A program made the translations under genes and the position numbers. DNA of 64,000 nucleotides, taken from the NCBI RefSeq assembly GCF_009907385.1, contig NZ_JAAATR010000007.1, positions 1 to 64,000 of the forward strand, read 5' to 3'. Under the pieces are notes generated by a model that saw only the letters and a program-made list of their open reading frames with translations, was not told the DNA's origin and did no database searches. This DNA is from Atlantibacter hermannii. GTDB taxonomy: Bacteria > Pseudomonadota > Gammaproteobacteria > Enterobacterales > Enterobacteriaceae. Within the stretch, counting starts at the first letter, position 1, and the number at the start of each line of letters is the position of its first letter. Below are positions 28,469-37,223 of the stretch, piece after piece.

Positions 28469-28540
28469 TGAGCAGAAAGTTTTCGAACTTAGTTTGAAAA
28501 CAAGTTTTCTGCTCAGGTTAATGTTAAAGTCGCTGGGTAA
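28452..28540. repeat. Long imperfect hairpin over a promoter
   Basis: CCTGAGCAGAAA (28467-28478) pairs perfectly with TTTCTGCTCAGG (28506-28517). Pairing extends inward (GTTTTC with GAAAAC) and outward (TTACCCGGC with GCTGGGTAA, one mismatch). It covers the GGTTATTAGC element of the promoter. Confidence 0.8.
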
Positions 28541-28713
28541 AAGATAAAAGGCACTGAAGATGATTTAAGCATCAAACAGACTAAATAGGATTCCGTCTTT
28601 TATAACGCTTTTAAAATAGAATGAATGAAATATAAATTTTGCGTTTAAGAATGAACGCTGTAGAGGATGATTTATCCAGTGATATGCAGTTTGTGGCCTT
28701 TAAAAAGGCTTTA

Positions 28714-28941
28714 TTATGGACTTGAATTGCAAAGAGAGCACCGACATTTTTCTGGGGGCTCCCGCAGAGAAAAAGCTGTGAGGTTATGAAGACGTATAGG
28801 AGGTATTCGGCGAAATACTGTATGGCCACAGGAGAGCTTCAGCACCCATATCCTGCCGCCTCGCTCGCCTGTGGTGATTTCAATATGTTCTACGTCATAC
28901 CACGTAGTTGTATTTCTCACTTTGTTTATGCTTCCTGACAC
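28714..28941 (-). CDS. Small protein with possible zinc ribbon
   Basis: A 75-residue protein. LSCGH near 37 and CRCSLC at 66-71 could form a Cys/His metal site. Its start overlaps the end of the 28926-29246 gene by 16 bp, so they are co-translated. Confidence 0.5.
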   Translation of the reverse strand: MSGSINKVRNTTTWYDVEHIEITTGERGGRIWVLKLSCGHTVFRRIPPIRLHNLTAFSLREPPEKCRCSLCNSSP

Positions 28942-29246
28942 CGCGTGAACGCAATCTTCGTCTGGATGCGTTCATAGATGGAAAACTGCCTTTCAATGGA
29001 ATCGGCATTAGACAGTAATTCATGAAGCTCAGCAGAATCTGTATCAGGAACGATAGCGACAGAAACTCCATATTTACGCCCAGTTCTGATCAGGTGCGCA
29101 AGTTTTTCCTTCTCTGATTCTGTGAGCATTGCCAGATCCCTTCCGGATACCTGCTCGATAAATGGACCAAGGTTTTTCGGAAAAAAGGGTTCGGCATCAG
29201 AATTATGTACCGGGAGCGTTTGCGGCTTATCGAAGCTATTGGACAT
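28926..29246 (-). CDS. Hypothetical protein
   Basis: A 106-residue soluble, helical protein of unknown family. Upstream, a TATGATTAGC element about 17 bp before a weak -10 (near 29294-29318) may be a degenerate form of the shared promoter. Confidence 0.5.
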   Translation of the reverse strand: MSNSFDKPQTLPVHNSDAEPFFPKNLGPFIEQVSGRDLAMLTESEKEKLAHLIRTGRKYGVSVAIVPDTDSAELHELLSNADSIERQFSIYERIQTKIAFTRCQEA

Positions 29247-29396
29247 GAAAAGAACCTTTATAGTTAGAGAGGTGGAGACTGAATGCGTAGCCCATTAAAA
29301 TTAGTAGTGCCACACTCGAATGCTAATCATACTTTATGATGGCTATGGTAGGAATGGCCGTCAACTTAAACCGCCAGAAGCGAGCCATTCACCGTT

Positions 29397-29407
29397 AAAG
29401 TAACTTT
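29397..29407. promoter_or_regulatory. Dispersed palindrome, copy 7 (AAAGTAACTTT)
   Basis: Followed by CCCG. It lies 151 bp upstream of the 28926-29246 gene. Confidence 0.6.
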
Positions 29408-29424
29408 CCCGTATGATGTTCTTT

Positions 29425-29655
29425 TTATGGAATGAGTTGTTCACACTCCTCTTTAAGAGCCGCCCTGGAACGAGATCGACAGACTTTGCTTAATGAAGAG
29501 CGTAATTGATGTTCATCAACCCCATCAGCGACAAACTGACCAATTTTCTTTTCAAGACGCTGCATTGCCTCATAAAGCTTGGCATCAGTATTATTTTTAA
29601 GAAACCTCAGTATATAATCAGCAATAATTTGAACAGGAGTAAAGTTACACATCAT
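29425..29655 (-). CDS. Small helical protein
   Basis: A 76-residue protein (either of two adjacent ATG codons), helical throughout, with a basic RSRSRAALK segment. It has a weak AAGGAT site. Function unknown. Confidence 0.45.
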   Translation of the reverse strand: MMCNFTPVQIIADYILRFLKNNTDAKLYEAMQRLEKKIGQFVADGVDEHQLRSSLSKVCRSRSRAALKEECEQLIP

Positions 29656-29796
29656 GTATCCTTAATAAGTTGTGTAAAAATAAAACCATAAAAAACATAA
29701 TCAGAAGTAGATTATTATACTTGAGTAAGCTTTTCAGCTAACAAGCTGGAGAAGCAGATTCCGGTAAATTACTACATATTTGATAAAAGTTACTGA

Positions 29797-29823
29797 ATAA
29801 AAAAGCCCAGCGTACCGGGCTTT
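29797..29823 (-). terminator. Terminator of the kla-like operon
   Basis: AAAGCCC and GGGCTTT form a stem; read leftward it ends in six T directly after the 29827-30720 gene. Confidence 0.8.
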
Positions 29824-29826
29824 CAT

Positions 29827-30720
29827 TCAATTTGATTCTAAGAATCTGACTCGCCGCCTGATTTTTATACCAAGAAGAGCGAACAAAACGCCAACGAATG
29901 CGACGGGACTACCTACTTTAAGACAATTAACCGACGCTTTTGAAAAGGTATGTGATTTAGACATACGTTTTTGCTCATAACGAATCGCAAGTGGTGAGAC
30001 GGATTTATCTAAAGCTGTCTTTTCCAATGCATAACGAACTTTCACGGGAATATTTGACTGTAATACACCAGACATATACGCCCTAACAACATTCTGTGTT
30101 AACTTCACATCTGGCTTGCCGAGTTTTATATGTAGTTGCGCCTTTAAATAGTTTACAGATACCTCTTCGCCTGAGGGCCAATTACTATCATTTAAATATG
30201 CGACAAGTTTATCGTATTTTTCATGTTTTACATATTTCTTGATAACCTTTACAGTCGAAGCTGAAGTGGCATCAGTCTCTTCCGAACCTAAAGCAGATGT
30301 AAAAACTGACAAGCCGATAAGAAAAGCGCCAGCAATTAGAAGCATCGGGAATATCTCACCTATTTCCTCCCCCTTTAAAATTTTAAAGGCAGTTGAAGAA
30401 ACTACTAATAGCCCCATAATCCCTAATAGCAACTTAGAATATGTAGTTAGGAAGCCTCCAAATGCATCGCCAAAATCCGAAACCACTAACTTATCTTCAC
30501 CTTCAGATGAATTGAAGAATGACAAGGGCACATCAATATCAAAGTCCAGAACTGAAGGTGAGAGGTGTAATGACAGCAACCACAAGCAAAGACCAAAAAT
30601 CATTATCAGCAGGCCCGCACCAAATATCGCGAAACCTGAATTTCTAATCTTTATAGACCGGTGAAAAAGAAATGACAGTTCACGGGAAAAATCGTCACTA
30701 CTCTTAAGGTTACGCACCAT
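29827..30720 (-). CDS. Membrane protein in KlaC (TelB) position
   Basis: A 297-residue protein with membrane helices at about 29-50, 95-112, 123-143 and 270-286. A soluble helical domain of about 110 residues lies before the last one. It starts inside the end of telA (11-bp overlap). In IncP plasmids klaA-klaB(telA)-klaC(telB) form one operon, and klaC encodes a membrane protein of similar size. I assign it by order, size and topology, not by motif. The ISEcp1 insertion upstream cuts it off from its own promoter; ISEcp1's outward promoter may now drive it. Confidence 0.55.
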   Translation of the reverse strand: MVRNLKSSDDFSRELSFLFHRSIKIRNSGFAIFGAGLLIMIFGLCLWLLSLHLSPSVLDFDIDVPLSFFNSSEGEDKLVVSDFGDAFGGFLTTYSKLLLGIMGLLVVSSTAFKILKGEEIGEIFPMLLIAGAFLIGLSVFTSALGSEETDATSASTVKVIKKYVKHEKYDKLVAYLNDSNWPSGEEVSVNYLKAQLHIKLGKPDVKLTQNVVRAYMSGVLQSNIPVKVRYALEKTALDKSVSPLAIRYEQKRMSKSHTFSKASVNCLKVGSPVAFVGVLFALLGIKIRRRVRFLESN

Positions 30721-30886
30721 GATCTACCCCTTTTTGTGTCAGTCGGGTGCGCAAATTCTCACGCATGGCAAGAACCTGTTTTTCTGTTTCCCTGAGCTTA
30801 ATAGCCCCTTCTCTCTGGATTTTAACAACATCGCCAACCGTCTGGATAAGCGTATCCTGCACCTCTTTAAGGGTGCTTATATCAAT
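30710..30886 (-). pseudogene. telA: telA 3' part, cut by ISEcp1
   Basis: The last 58 residues of a TelA-family protein (IDISTLKEVQ, then DVVKIQREG), separated from the first 312 codons by ISEcp1. Removing the element and one TCAAT copy restores a 370-residue frame. A GTG inside the right inverted repeat could start a short peptide. Confidence 0.85.
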
Positions 30887-30960
30887 CCTAAATTCCACGT
30901 GTGTTTTTTATTAGCTTCAAAAATCACTATTTCACGAAGAATTTAGACTGCTTCTCACAC

Positions 30961-30990
30961 ATTGTAACATTATTTACAACCACCTTTCAA
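30961..30990 (-). promoter_or_regulatory. ISEcp1 outward promoter
   Basis: Read leftward, TTGAAA (30990-30985), 18 bp, TACAAT (30966-30961). It points out of IRR into the telA remnant and the KlaC-like gene. This matches the promoter known to express genes next to ISEcp1. Confidence 0.8.
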
Positions 30991-31093
30991 TCATTTTTGA
31001 TAAATCATTGATTTCATCTTTGCTGCAATGATACTTAATAAACTCTGCAAGTTATCCACAGAGCAACACTCAATTTTATTGATGATATTCTTA

Positions 31094-32356
31094 TTATACC
31101 AGACATTTTTCATACACTCCCTTGTACGGATAGTTTTCCGACAACTTCATGATTACATATCTTGCGGTTTTGATTATTTTTGCTGCAAGAAATACATACT
31201 TCAAACGAAAGGTCTTTATTTGCTGTCTGTATTCTGAAGAGTCCAAGGAATCAAACTTGAACAACAAAAATAGGTTATATGAAAGCATCATCATTTGAAA
31301 CACGGCTTCATTCGCCCAAAATGACTTTAGCAAGAGATGACCCACCGCCATGTCGTATTTGGCTTCTTTGATATAGTTTTCAGCATTACCACGCTTTTCA
31401 TAGTATATAACTACTTTTTCAGAAAGCAAGGTAGTATTTGTTACAAAGAAAAAGTAGTCGTATTCGGAACCTTCTAAAAGTGATAATTGTGCTCTTTCTT
31501 TTTCTGGTTTCAGTACGCGAGATACGACAAATCTTCTGTCTTTTTCCCATTTAACTAATTTTGTATACAGTTCTGTAGTTTCTCTACCTTCTTCTCCTTT
31601 AACGAATACAATTGATGAATTCGTTGCTTGTGAGGTGAGTGTAGAATAACTTTTGGCTTTAATTAAATATTTGCATCCAAGAGATTCTATCGTTTCGATA
31701 ATTTTTTCATCAAAGTAGCCACTATCCATTCGAAATAAAATTTCTAAATCGTCTGATTTGATGTTAGCAACAATTTCTTTGATCATTTCCGCAGCACCGT
31801 TTGCAGTGTAAGTATTGCCACTTCTTACAAATCCGGTAACATATGCTTTTAATTCGTCGCAAAATGCAAATTGGATATTGTAGCATCGGTTTCCCAGTTT
31901 CTTAGGATTATATCCTTTTGACGCACCTTCTTGATGACCTTCTACGTTAATTACACTACTATCAATATCAATCGTAATGGATGTCAATTTACTTTTAGTG
32001 AGCAGTTTTTTAAAGACTTTAAAATTAATGTCTCTAAACATTTGGGTTGTCTTGAAGTTGAAGTTTCCTAGAAACCGTGACACTGTTTCAGGTTCTTTTA
32101 CGGAAATATCAAACTCGTTGACGAGGGGATCATTTTGAAGTAGCTTTAGACGTTCTAACTTATCAATGCCAATGAAGTGACCGCAGAGCATGGTCTTTAT
32201 ATGATTCATCTTGATTTTATTTGTTGAGTCATTATCAAATACGAGGTCATTTTCAATAAAATCAAAAATCCCATTGCTTTTTGCATTCTCAAGGAGCAGA
32301 AAAAGACCTGCATTTGATGTTAGATTCTTAGCTTTGAAATCAATTTTATTAATCAT
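31094..32356 (-). CDS. tnpA: ISEcp1 transposase
   Basis: The 420-residue DDE transposase of the IS1380 family is full length. Its start MINKIDFKAKNLTSNAG and the ITIDIDSSVINVEGHQ and RMDSGYF segments carry catalytic acidic residues. No frameshift is seen, so the element should be active. Its low G+C differs from the plasmid backbone. Confidence 0.97.
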   Translation of the reverse strand: MINKIDFKAKNLTSNAGLFLLLENAKSNGIFDFIENDLVFDNDSTNKIKMNHIKTMLCGHFIGIDKLERLKLLQNDPLVNEFDISVKEPETVSRFLGNFNFKTTQMFRDINFKVFKKLLTKSKLTSITIDIDSSVINVEGHQEGASKGYNPKKLGNRCYNIQFAFCDELKAYVTGFVRSGNTYTANGAAEMIKEIVANIKSDDLEILFRMDSGYFDEKIIETIESLGCKYLIKAKSYSTLTSQATNSSIVFVKGEEGRETTELYTKLVKWEKDRRFVVSRVLKPEKERAQLSLLEGSEYDYFFFVTNTTLLSEKVVIYYEKRGNAENYIKEAKYDMAVGHLLLKSFWANEAVFQMMMLSYNLFLLFKFDSLDSSEYRQQIKTFRLKYVFLAAKIIKTARYVIMKLSENYPYKGVYEKCLV

Positions 32357-32542
32357 AATTAGAACCCCTTTTTACTACTTTTCTTACTATTATTTTACCA
32401 TATATCGAGTCATAAAAGCTGATAATTTAACATATTTTTGAGCACTTTTCTTTCACCCAATGGGTGAAAGCTGAATTTCGAAGGAATGCATATTTATCAA
32501 GGCTTTGATTATGCTTTTTGAAGTACTGACGTAGAATCTAGG

Positions 32543-33483
32543 TCAATAACCAGCCGTTGGTTTGCTTTCATAGTTTCTACTGCATTGCGATGCAGTAATT
32601 TTGCATTACTACGGAGTAACTCATTGTTGGCATTATCGATATCATTGGCAAGATTTACAGCGTTACGCTGTCCATTTAGAGAAATGGCTAACAGAAACTG
32701 ACGCTTGAAATTAGGGACAGTAACCTCTTTGACGCTATGAAACTTGTCGATAAGACTTTGGTTATTTGCCTGTATAATCCGTACCATTGGCAATACTTGC
32801 ATAGCAGACTGCTGAGAAACAACTAAATCGCCAATACGTTTTTCTAAATTAGCAATTAGCGTATCCAGATCAGATACTTCCTGGAACTTAGCAGGATTGT
32901 TACCAACATTAGCTCTGAGATTTTCTGCTTTTAATTGTAATTCTCCCAGCCTTAATTTACCGGCAGCAATATGTACACCTGTTAAGTGGTGTTCTTTAAC
33001 GACTTCATCAAACATTTGCTGGAGCGAAATATTATTAGAACCGAGGCTATTCTGTGTAACTGAAACCTCTGAAACCAGAGCATCGATTTGTTCACGAGTT
33101 GATTCAAACTGTGCGGCGAAATTCTTCCCACGGGTGCGGATTTTATCCAACAAAGGGCCAATAACTGGCAGATTTGAACGACTTTCAGTTAAGTTCGAGA
33201 TGTTTACATTTCTTGCAAGGTTGATAATTTCAGTTAATTTGCTCCCGGCTTCGTCTAAATCTTTATTGCGAATTTGCTCAAGCAGGCTATCCGCATAATT
33301 AGCAGTGTTTTCCCCCATTGCCCGGCCAAAACGATAAACTGTTCCTGGATCATCGGCATTAATGCATTCCGCGACGGCTTTAATCTCTTGTTCATCTTGC
33401 TCATTCAGCCCGAACTTTTCCAGTTCAGCGGAAGTCAAAGTAAAAGCAACAACCTCAGTTTTGGTGGTCAAATTATTAATCAT
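32543..33483 (-). pseudogene. telA: telA (klaB-like) 5' part, cut by ISEcp1
   Basis: The first 312 codons of a toxic-anion resistance (TelA, PF05816-type) protein, with the family's long helical repeats (QANNQSLIDKFHSVKEVTVP, then ANDIDNANNELLRSNAKLL). The frame runs 10 codons into the IS and stops at 32509, so a truncated protein could be made. It overlaps the end of the preceding gene by 4 bp. TelA proteins are linked to tellurite tolerance and stability functions. Confidence 0.88.
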
Positions 33484-34265
33484 TTTTGGAATCCCTCTAA
33501 ATTTTGTCGCAGGCTTTTTAGAAGAGCCTCGTGGGCCTGATTAGCTTTTCTAACAATCGTAGGGTCAGTGTTATTTACTGATAACAGCGAAAGTGTGTGT
33601 TGCCGCCATACTGGAACCAGGACTTTTATAGTTTCGTTAAAGCGGTCAGCAATATCTATACAAGTCCCGCGAGTGATTTCCATCTGCATGGCGGCCATTT
33701 CATGAGACGCAAGCAGTGTTGCCAGGTTAGCTAAACGTCTGGCAAATCTTTCCCTCGGTTTATCGAAGACAAGGCTTAGATCGTCACTATTTTTTTCTTC
33801 GGTAGAATCCCTAAGGAACTCATGGCCTGCCTGGATAAAAATTTTAAGGCGTTTGATTTCTGACACATATGTTTCAAGCAGCTCTTCTAAAGCCAGTAGC
33901 GTCTCATTCACATGTGTCAGATATCCGTTCCCCTCATTAATAAGATTTTCCACCTTCTCACGTGCGTGTTGGTAACGAACGCGCTTTTCAAGGTGTTTGC
34001 CCGTAAAGCGGGAAAACCAGGATGGATTGCTACTGATAGAACGTGGATCTGCCTCCGCTAAGGCACTTACGATACGGTTCAAGGCTCCTGATAAAGCGGT
34101 AACTGCGTCTTTCTCCAGAAGATTTGAATACTTATCCATAGCCTTCGAAGATAAAGCCGAGTCGCCGTAATGGCTTATTGCCCCAGCATTAAGCAGAAGA
34201 CCGGGTATAAATTCTTCTTTGAGTTCTGCTATCGATATGTTGCTGCTGTCAGTTGAAACGTTCAT
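33480..34265 (-). CDS. Helical protein in KlaA position
   Basis: I place the start at the ATG with TTTTGAGGCAAAA upstream, giving 261 residues; a longer form begins at 34289. The protein is almost all helical with likely coiled coils (about 80-150). It overlaps telA by 4 bp. Size and position match KlaA of the IncP kilA operon, and TelA is commonly encoded with such a partner. I see no catalytic motif. Confidence 0.55.
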   Translation of the reverse strand: MNVSTDSSNISIAELKEEFIPGLLLNAGAISHYGDSALSSKAMDKYSNLLEKDAVTALSGALNRIVSALAEADPRSISSNPSWFSRFTGKHLEKRVRYQHAREKVENLINEGNGYLTHVNETLLALEELLETYVSEIKRLKIFIQAGHEFLRDSTEEKNSDDLSLVFDKPRERFARRLANLATLLASHEMAAMQMEITRGTCIDIADRFNETIKVLVPVWRQHTLSLLSVNNTDPTIVRKANQAHEALLKSLRQNLEGFQK

Positions 34266-34495
34266 TTTTGCCTCAAAATGGTTATCCATGACAGCCTATC
34301 ATTTACCGTTCTGCTGATTTTTCGGTTAAAGCGCCAAAACCTGGGTTTATCCGTTTTCGAGGCAAAAAAATAGAATCTGATCCTCACGTAACCCTTTGCC
34401 ATTCTGATTAAAGGAGAAGTCCCCTACTGTCTGTGCACTGAATTCAGCACTGGATGAAGTTAGGACATGAAGTGCACATAGATCCCCTGCTTGAC

Positions 34496-34783
34496 CTACC
34501 AATCACCGCCTTCAATGTTTAGATCTGGTGACCTTACAGCGACCATTTCTCTAACCGGATGGTCATTGTTGTCGTGGCTGCTCCCCAACAGCAGGCTTAC
34601 CGTTCCGCTGGCAGAGTAATACATCGCGTCAGGAAAGTGCTCCCTGACCTCCTAAAGCAATTTGTTCATGCTGTTAGTTAAACGATAAAAGCGTCGGGCT
34701 GCGTTCGGCATAGCTTCTTCCAGGAGGTCAGAAGCATCAATCTCACGGCCGTTTATAACGCGGAGAATATCTTGCTCATCCAT
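34496..34783 (-). pseudogene. Small gene interrupted by an in-frame TAG
   Basis: From an ATG with a GGGAGT site, 43 codons end at TAG; the same frame continues for 51 codons (EVREHFPDAMYYSASGTVSL and onward) to a second TAG. The second part keeps the FPDA-YY-ASG pattern of small phage-type proteins that I have seen elsewhere. A single CAG-to-TAG change would explain it. Confidence 0.6.
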
Positions 34784-34859
34784 AGGTTACTCCCAGGCAA
34801 TAAATCAAAGTGGCCAGGCAAAAGGAGACTCGCCTGGCATCAAAAAGAATAAAAGGTCG

Positions 34860-35468
34860 TTACGAACTGATAATGATGGCCTGGTCAGTTTGAGGAAGTC
34901 GGTTTCCTCTGATGAATGCTGGATGGCTTAAACGAGCAGATGACATGGTCATCGCCAGAAATGTCTCTTCACGCGAACGCAGCAATTCCCCCCATGAATA
35001 GGTTTCCCATACGTCGTGGGAAAGATCGGATTCCTTTATGTACCTTGACTGCATTGTTGGTTCAAAATCGACGGGAGCTAGACTGTCATAGGATGGATGT
35101 ACACGGTACCCCAATTCTTCCTCCCTCTGATGGTATGCATGTGCCAAAAGGACATCATGGGAGACCAAGTCATAGTCTTTGTCCTGAACGAGCGTTTTTA
35201 CGGTATGACTAATTTTTCCAAAGCCTTCAATTTCCCAGATTGTTATCATTGTGAACTCAGTTAAAGTCCGTGGGCTTTTTACCAGAAAGCCATTTAATGC
35301 ACGTCGCCCCTTCAACATGACAACGTGGTAGGACTTGTTGGGATAAGGTTTCATTGCCACCAGCGAATCAGCTTTAAGCTCAAGTGACAATTCAGGTACA
35401 GAAACTGACACGAGAGTACACTTGTTTTTCATATGGTGAAGAATACGGGGCACAAGATGCAGATACAT
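34860..35468 (-). CDS. Hypothetical protein
   Basis: The start is placed by AAAGGAG 6 bases upstream of the second of two ATG codons. The product is about 202 residues, soluble, with a strand-rich N-terminal half and helical C-terminal half. No family was recognised. A GCCAGGC/GCCTGGC hairpin (34813-34838) follows the stop. Confidence 0.55.
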   Translation of the reverse strand: MYLHLVPRILHHMKNKCTLVSVSVPELSLELKADSLVAMKPYPNKSYHVVMLKGRRALNGFLVKSPRTLTEFTMITIWEIEGFGKISHTVKTLVQDKDYDLVSHDVLLAHAYHQREEELGYRVHPSYDSLAPVDFEPTMQSRYIKESDLSHDVWETYSWGELLRSREETFLAMTMSSARLSHPAFIRGNRLPQTDQAIIISS

Positions 35469-35581
35469 CATTTTCTCCTTTGAAGGATATACCAGGCAGC
35501 TCCTCAGCAGCATCAAAATATTTAAATCACTCTTTAATTAGTAAACCACTGCTGATTAACTTCTTTTATGTTTCACAGAAA

Positions 35582-36115
35582 TTATTCGTTTTGTTTCTGT
35601 TCGTTATACTGCTCAAACCAGAAGACGACCGGTTTTTCTACAATATGAAGCAACCCAAAACGTTCTGCGGTACGGAAATTCACGCTATATGCGCGAGCCC
35701 GTTCAACCTGTTTGGTAATTTCTTTTCTCATTCCTTCAACACTAAAAGCTCCTTTAAAAAGGTTGCAGGGGGCGCATGATGGAAATAAGTTTTCTATAGC
35801 ATGCAGTTCAGGGTGCATAACCTTACCCGTACTTCGGGCAACATGAGTTACGCCGCTGCCGACAGGGGCTCTCACCAGTTCAAAGTCGCGTCGAACAGGC
35901 TCAACATGATCGGCATGCCACCCTTTTTCAGGAAGCTTGCAACCACAATAGGCACAACGCCCCCCAAATTTCATTCGCAGCTCAGCTCGCTGTATTTTAG
36001 AGATCTTATTTTTAGGTTTTGAGAACCTACCATCAGGTGATTCAGCTTTGGATAACTTTGCTGAGGGCTCAGGTAATTCAACTAAATTCCCGTTGATATT
36101 TATCACCTTGACCAT
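35582..36115 (-). CDS. HNH endonuclease
   Basis: The HNH nuclease core is clear: CAYCGC, then WHADHVEPV with the catalytic His, then NLFPSCAPCN completing the zinc site and the Asn. The ATG at 36115 is preferred; a GTG 11 codons upstream gives 188 residues. HNH proteins of this type occur in restriction, homing or repair roles. It is a stand-alone gene near a DndC-like protein and a DNA methyltransferase, so restriction-like activity is conceivable, but no pairing is shown. Confidence 0.8.
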   Translation of the reverse strand: MVKVININGNLVELPEPSAKLSKAESPDGRFSKPKNKISKIQRAELRMKFGGRCAYCGCKLPEKGWHADHVEPVRRDFELVRAPVGSGVTHVARSTGKVMHPELHAIENLFPSCAPCNLFKGAFSVEGMRKEITKQVERARAYSVNFRTAERFGLLHIVEKPVVFWFEQYNEQKQNE

Positions 36116-36169
36116 ATCATTTTCCGCCTTTACTAAGCTCACGGGCACAGGAACTGGCTTAAGTAACCG

Positions 36170-36364
36170 CTAAAGATAACAGCCACTGACTGCATCTACC
36201 CAGACCTTCTGTTTATACTCAATAGGCCACCCCTCTTTATCTGCCCGGATGACGCAATCATTTACCGTGGTGCGTGACCGGATACGAACATCAAGCGGAA
36301 GCGAATCGTTATCCACACGAGCCTGTGCCTCATTTAAAATGCGTAAAAACATCTCTTTGGTCAT
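36170..36364 (-). CDS. Small hypothetical protein
   Basis: A 64-residue charged protein whose start overlaps the stop of the 36361-36672 gene (ATGA), so the two are coupled. No motif was recognised. Confidence 0.5.
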   Translation of the reverse strand: MTKEMFLRILNEAQARVDNDSLPLDVRIRSRTTVNDCVIRADKEGWPIEYKQKVWVDAVSGCYL

Positions 36365-36672
36365 TCAGATACCCCCTCAACTTTGCGAATTTTGATCAGA
36401 TGAGGGCGACTCAGTTTACAAAGTTGTTCTGTCGCTTCATCAATCGAATTGAACCGATGAGCCTCTTCGATATTTAAAGTCCAGTATTTCGCTTTCCCTT
36501 CTCCCAGATCGGACTCAAAATAATTTCGCTTTACATCCATTTTTTTAGGCCTGCCATTTATCTTGACGACATTATGTCTGTCATCAAAAAGAAATTCGTC
36601 CCCCTCAAAAGTGATTAATACAAATGGCCCCTCAGGCTTGGAAGTCCGGGAACTTTCCATTTTCAAAGTCAT
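36361..36672 (-). CDS. Small hypothetical protein
   Basis: A 103-residue basic protein with alternating strands (FVLITFEGDEFLFDDRHNVV) and a C-terminal helix. GAGAGG precedes the start. Unknown function. Confidence 0.5.
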   Translation of the reverse strand: MTLKMESSRTSKPEGPFVLITFEGDEFLFDDRHNVVKINGRPKKMDVKRNYFESDLGEGKAKYWTLNIEEAHRFNSIDEATEQLCKLSRPHLIKIRKVEGVSE

Positions 36673-36734
36673 ACTTCAGCCTCTCGATAGAACTCATGAA
36701 ACGTCAAATTAAAATGGACTCACACCACACTGAT

Positions 36735-36974
36735 TCAGTATTCCTCCTGAACCCCATTAGGCTCTGTTGTGATTTCATATTTAATTCCGCCAGGTGCTCC
36801 CACAGCGTCCGCGACCGACTCACACAGCAGCGAGAGATCGTTGAGGGTCATTGGGTGTTCAATGTCCAGCGTGAAGAGTTTCCCGGCTTGCTTGGCGGCT
36901 GTCTTGTCAGCATGTTCGGCATTAAAAAGGTATACGGTGTGTTTTTCCTGAGCGGGTGTATTTTGATTTTGCAT
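36735..36974 (-). CDS. Small protein, paralogue of the 26567-26791 product
   Basis: A 79-residue protein sharing DIEHPMTLNDLSLLCES, AVGAPGG and KYE with the product at 26567-26791. The two conserved blocks suggest a real fold of about 60 residues. Function unknown. Confidence 0.6.
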   Translation of the reverse strand: MQNQNTPAQEKHTVYLFNAEHADKTAAKQAGKLFTLDIEHPMTLNDLSLLCESVADAVGAPGGIKYEITTEPNGVQEEY

Positions 36975-37106
36975 TGATGATCCTTTTGTTTAGTTCCCCG
37001 ATTCCGGGGGTGAGTGAATTAATTTAAATTTATATTCGTCTGGTTTAATTAGAACGTTTCCACGCTATGCGTAAACAGGTAATGCAAGGGCTGTATCAAC
37101 AGGATT

Positions 37107-37118
37107 AAAGTTACTTTT
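37107..37118. promoter_or_regulatory. Dispersed palindrome, copy 8 (AAAGTTACTTTT)
   Basis: Followed by CTGG. It lies 133 bp upstream of the 36735-36974 gene. Confidence 0.6.
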
Positions 37119-37223
37119 CTGGATGCAGCAACGCTTGGACATGATGTCCACATTACATCACGATCAAAGCTAAGTTTTTTTTGTATAACCCCTCCATTTT
37201 CGTGTGTTTCGCGTTTCAGACGC

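Larger units (their letters stand above)
30887..32542 (-). mobile_element. ISEcp1 (IS1380 family), complete
   Basis: The 1656-bp element has terminal repeats CCTAAATTCCACGT (30887-30900, IRR) and ACGTAGAATCTAGG (32529-32542, IRL), flanked by the 5-bp duplication TCAAT (30882-30886 and 32543-32547). Size, ends and transposase all match ISEcp1. It carries no passenger gene here: no bla gene is adjacent. ISEcp1 is known for one-ended mobilisation of DNA beyond IRR, which here is the rest of the kla-like operon. Confidence 0.97.

Noticed and set aside
30710..30898. An independent 62-residue gene beginning in the ISEcp1 end
   Set aside because: All but the first four residues are the telA C-terminus; the GTG start is inside the inverted repeat.
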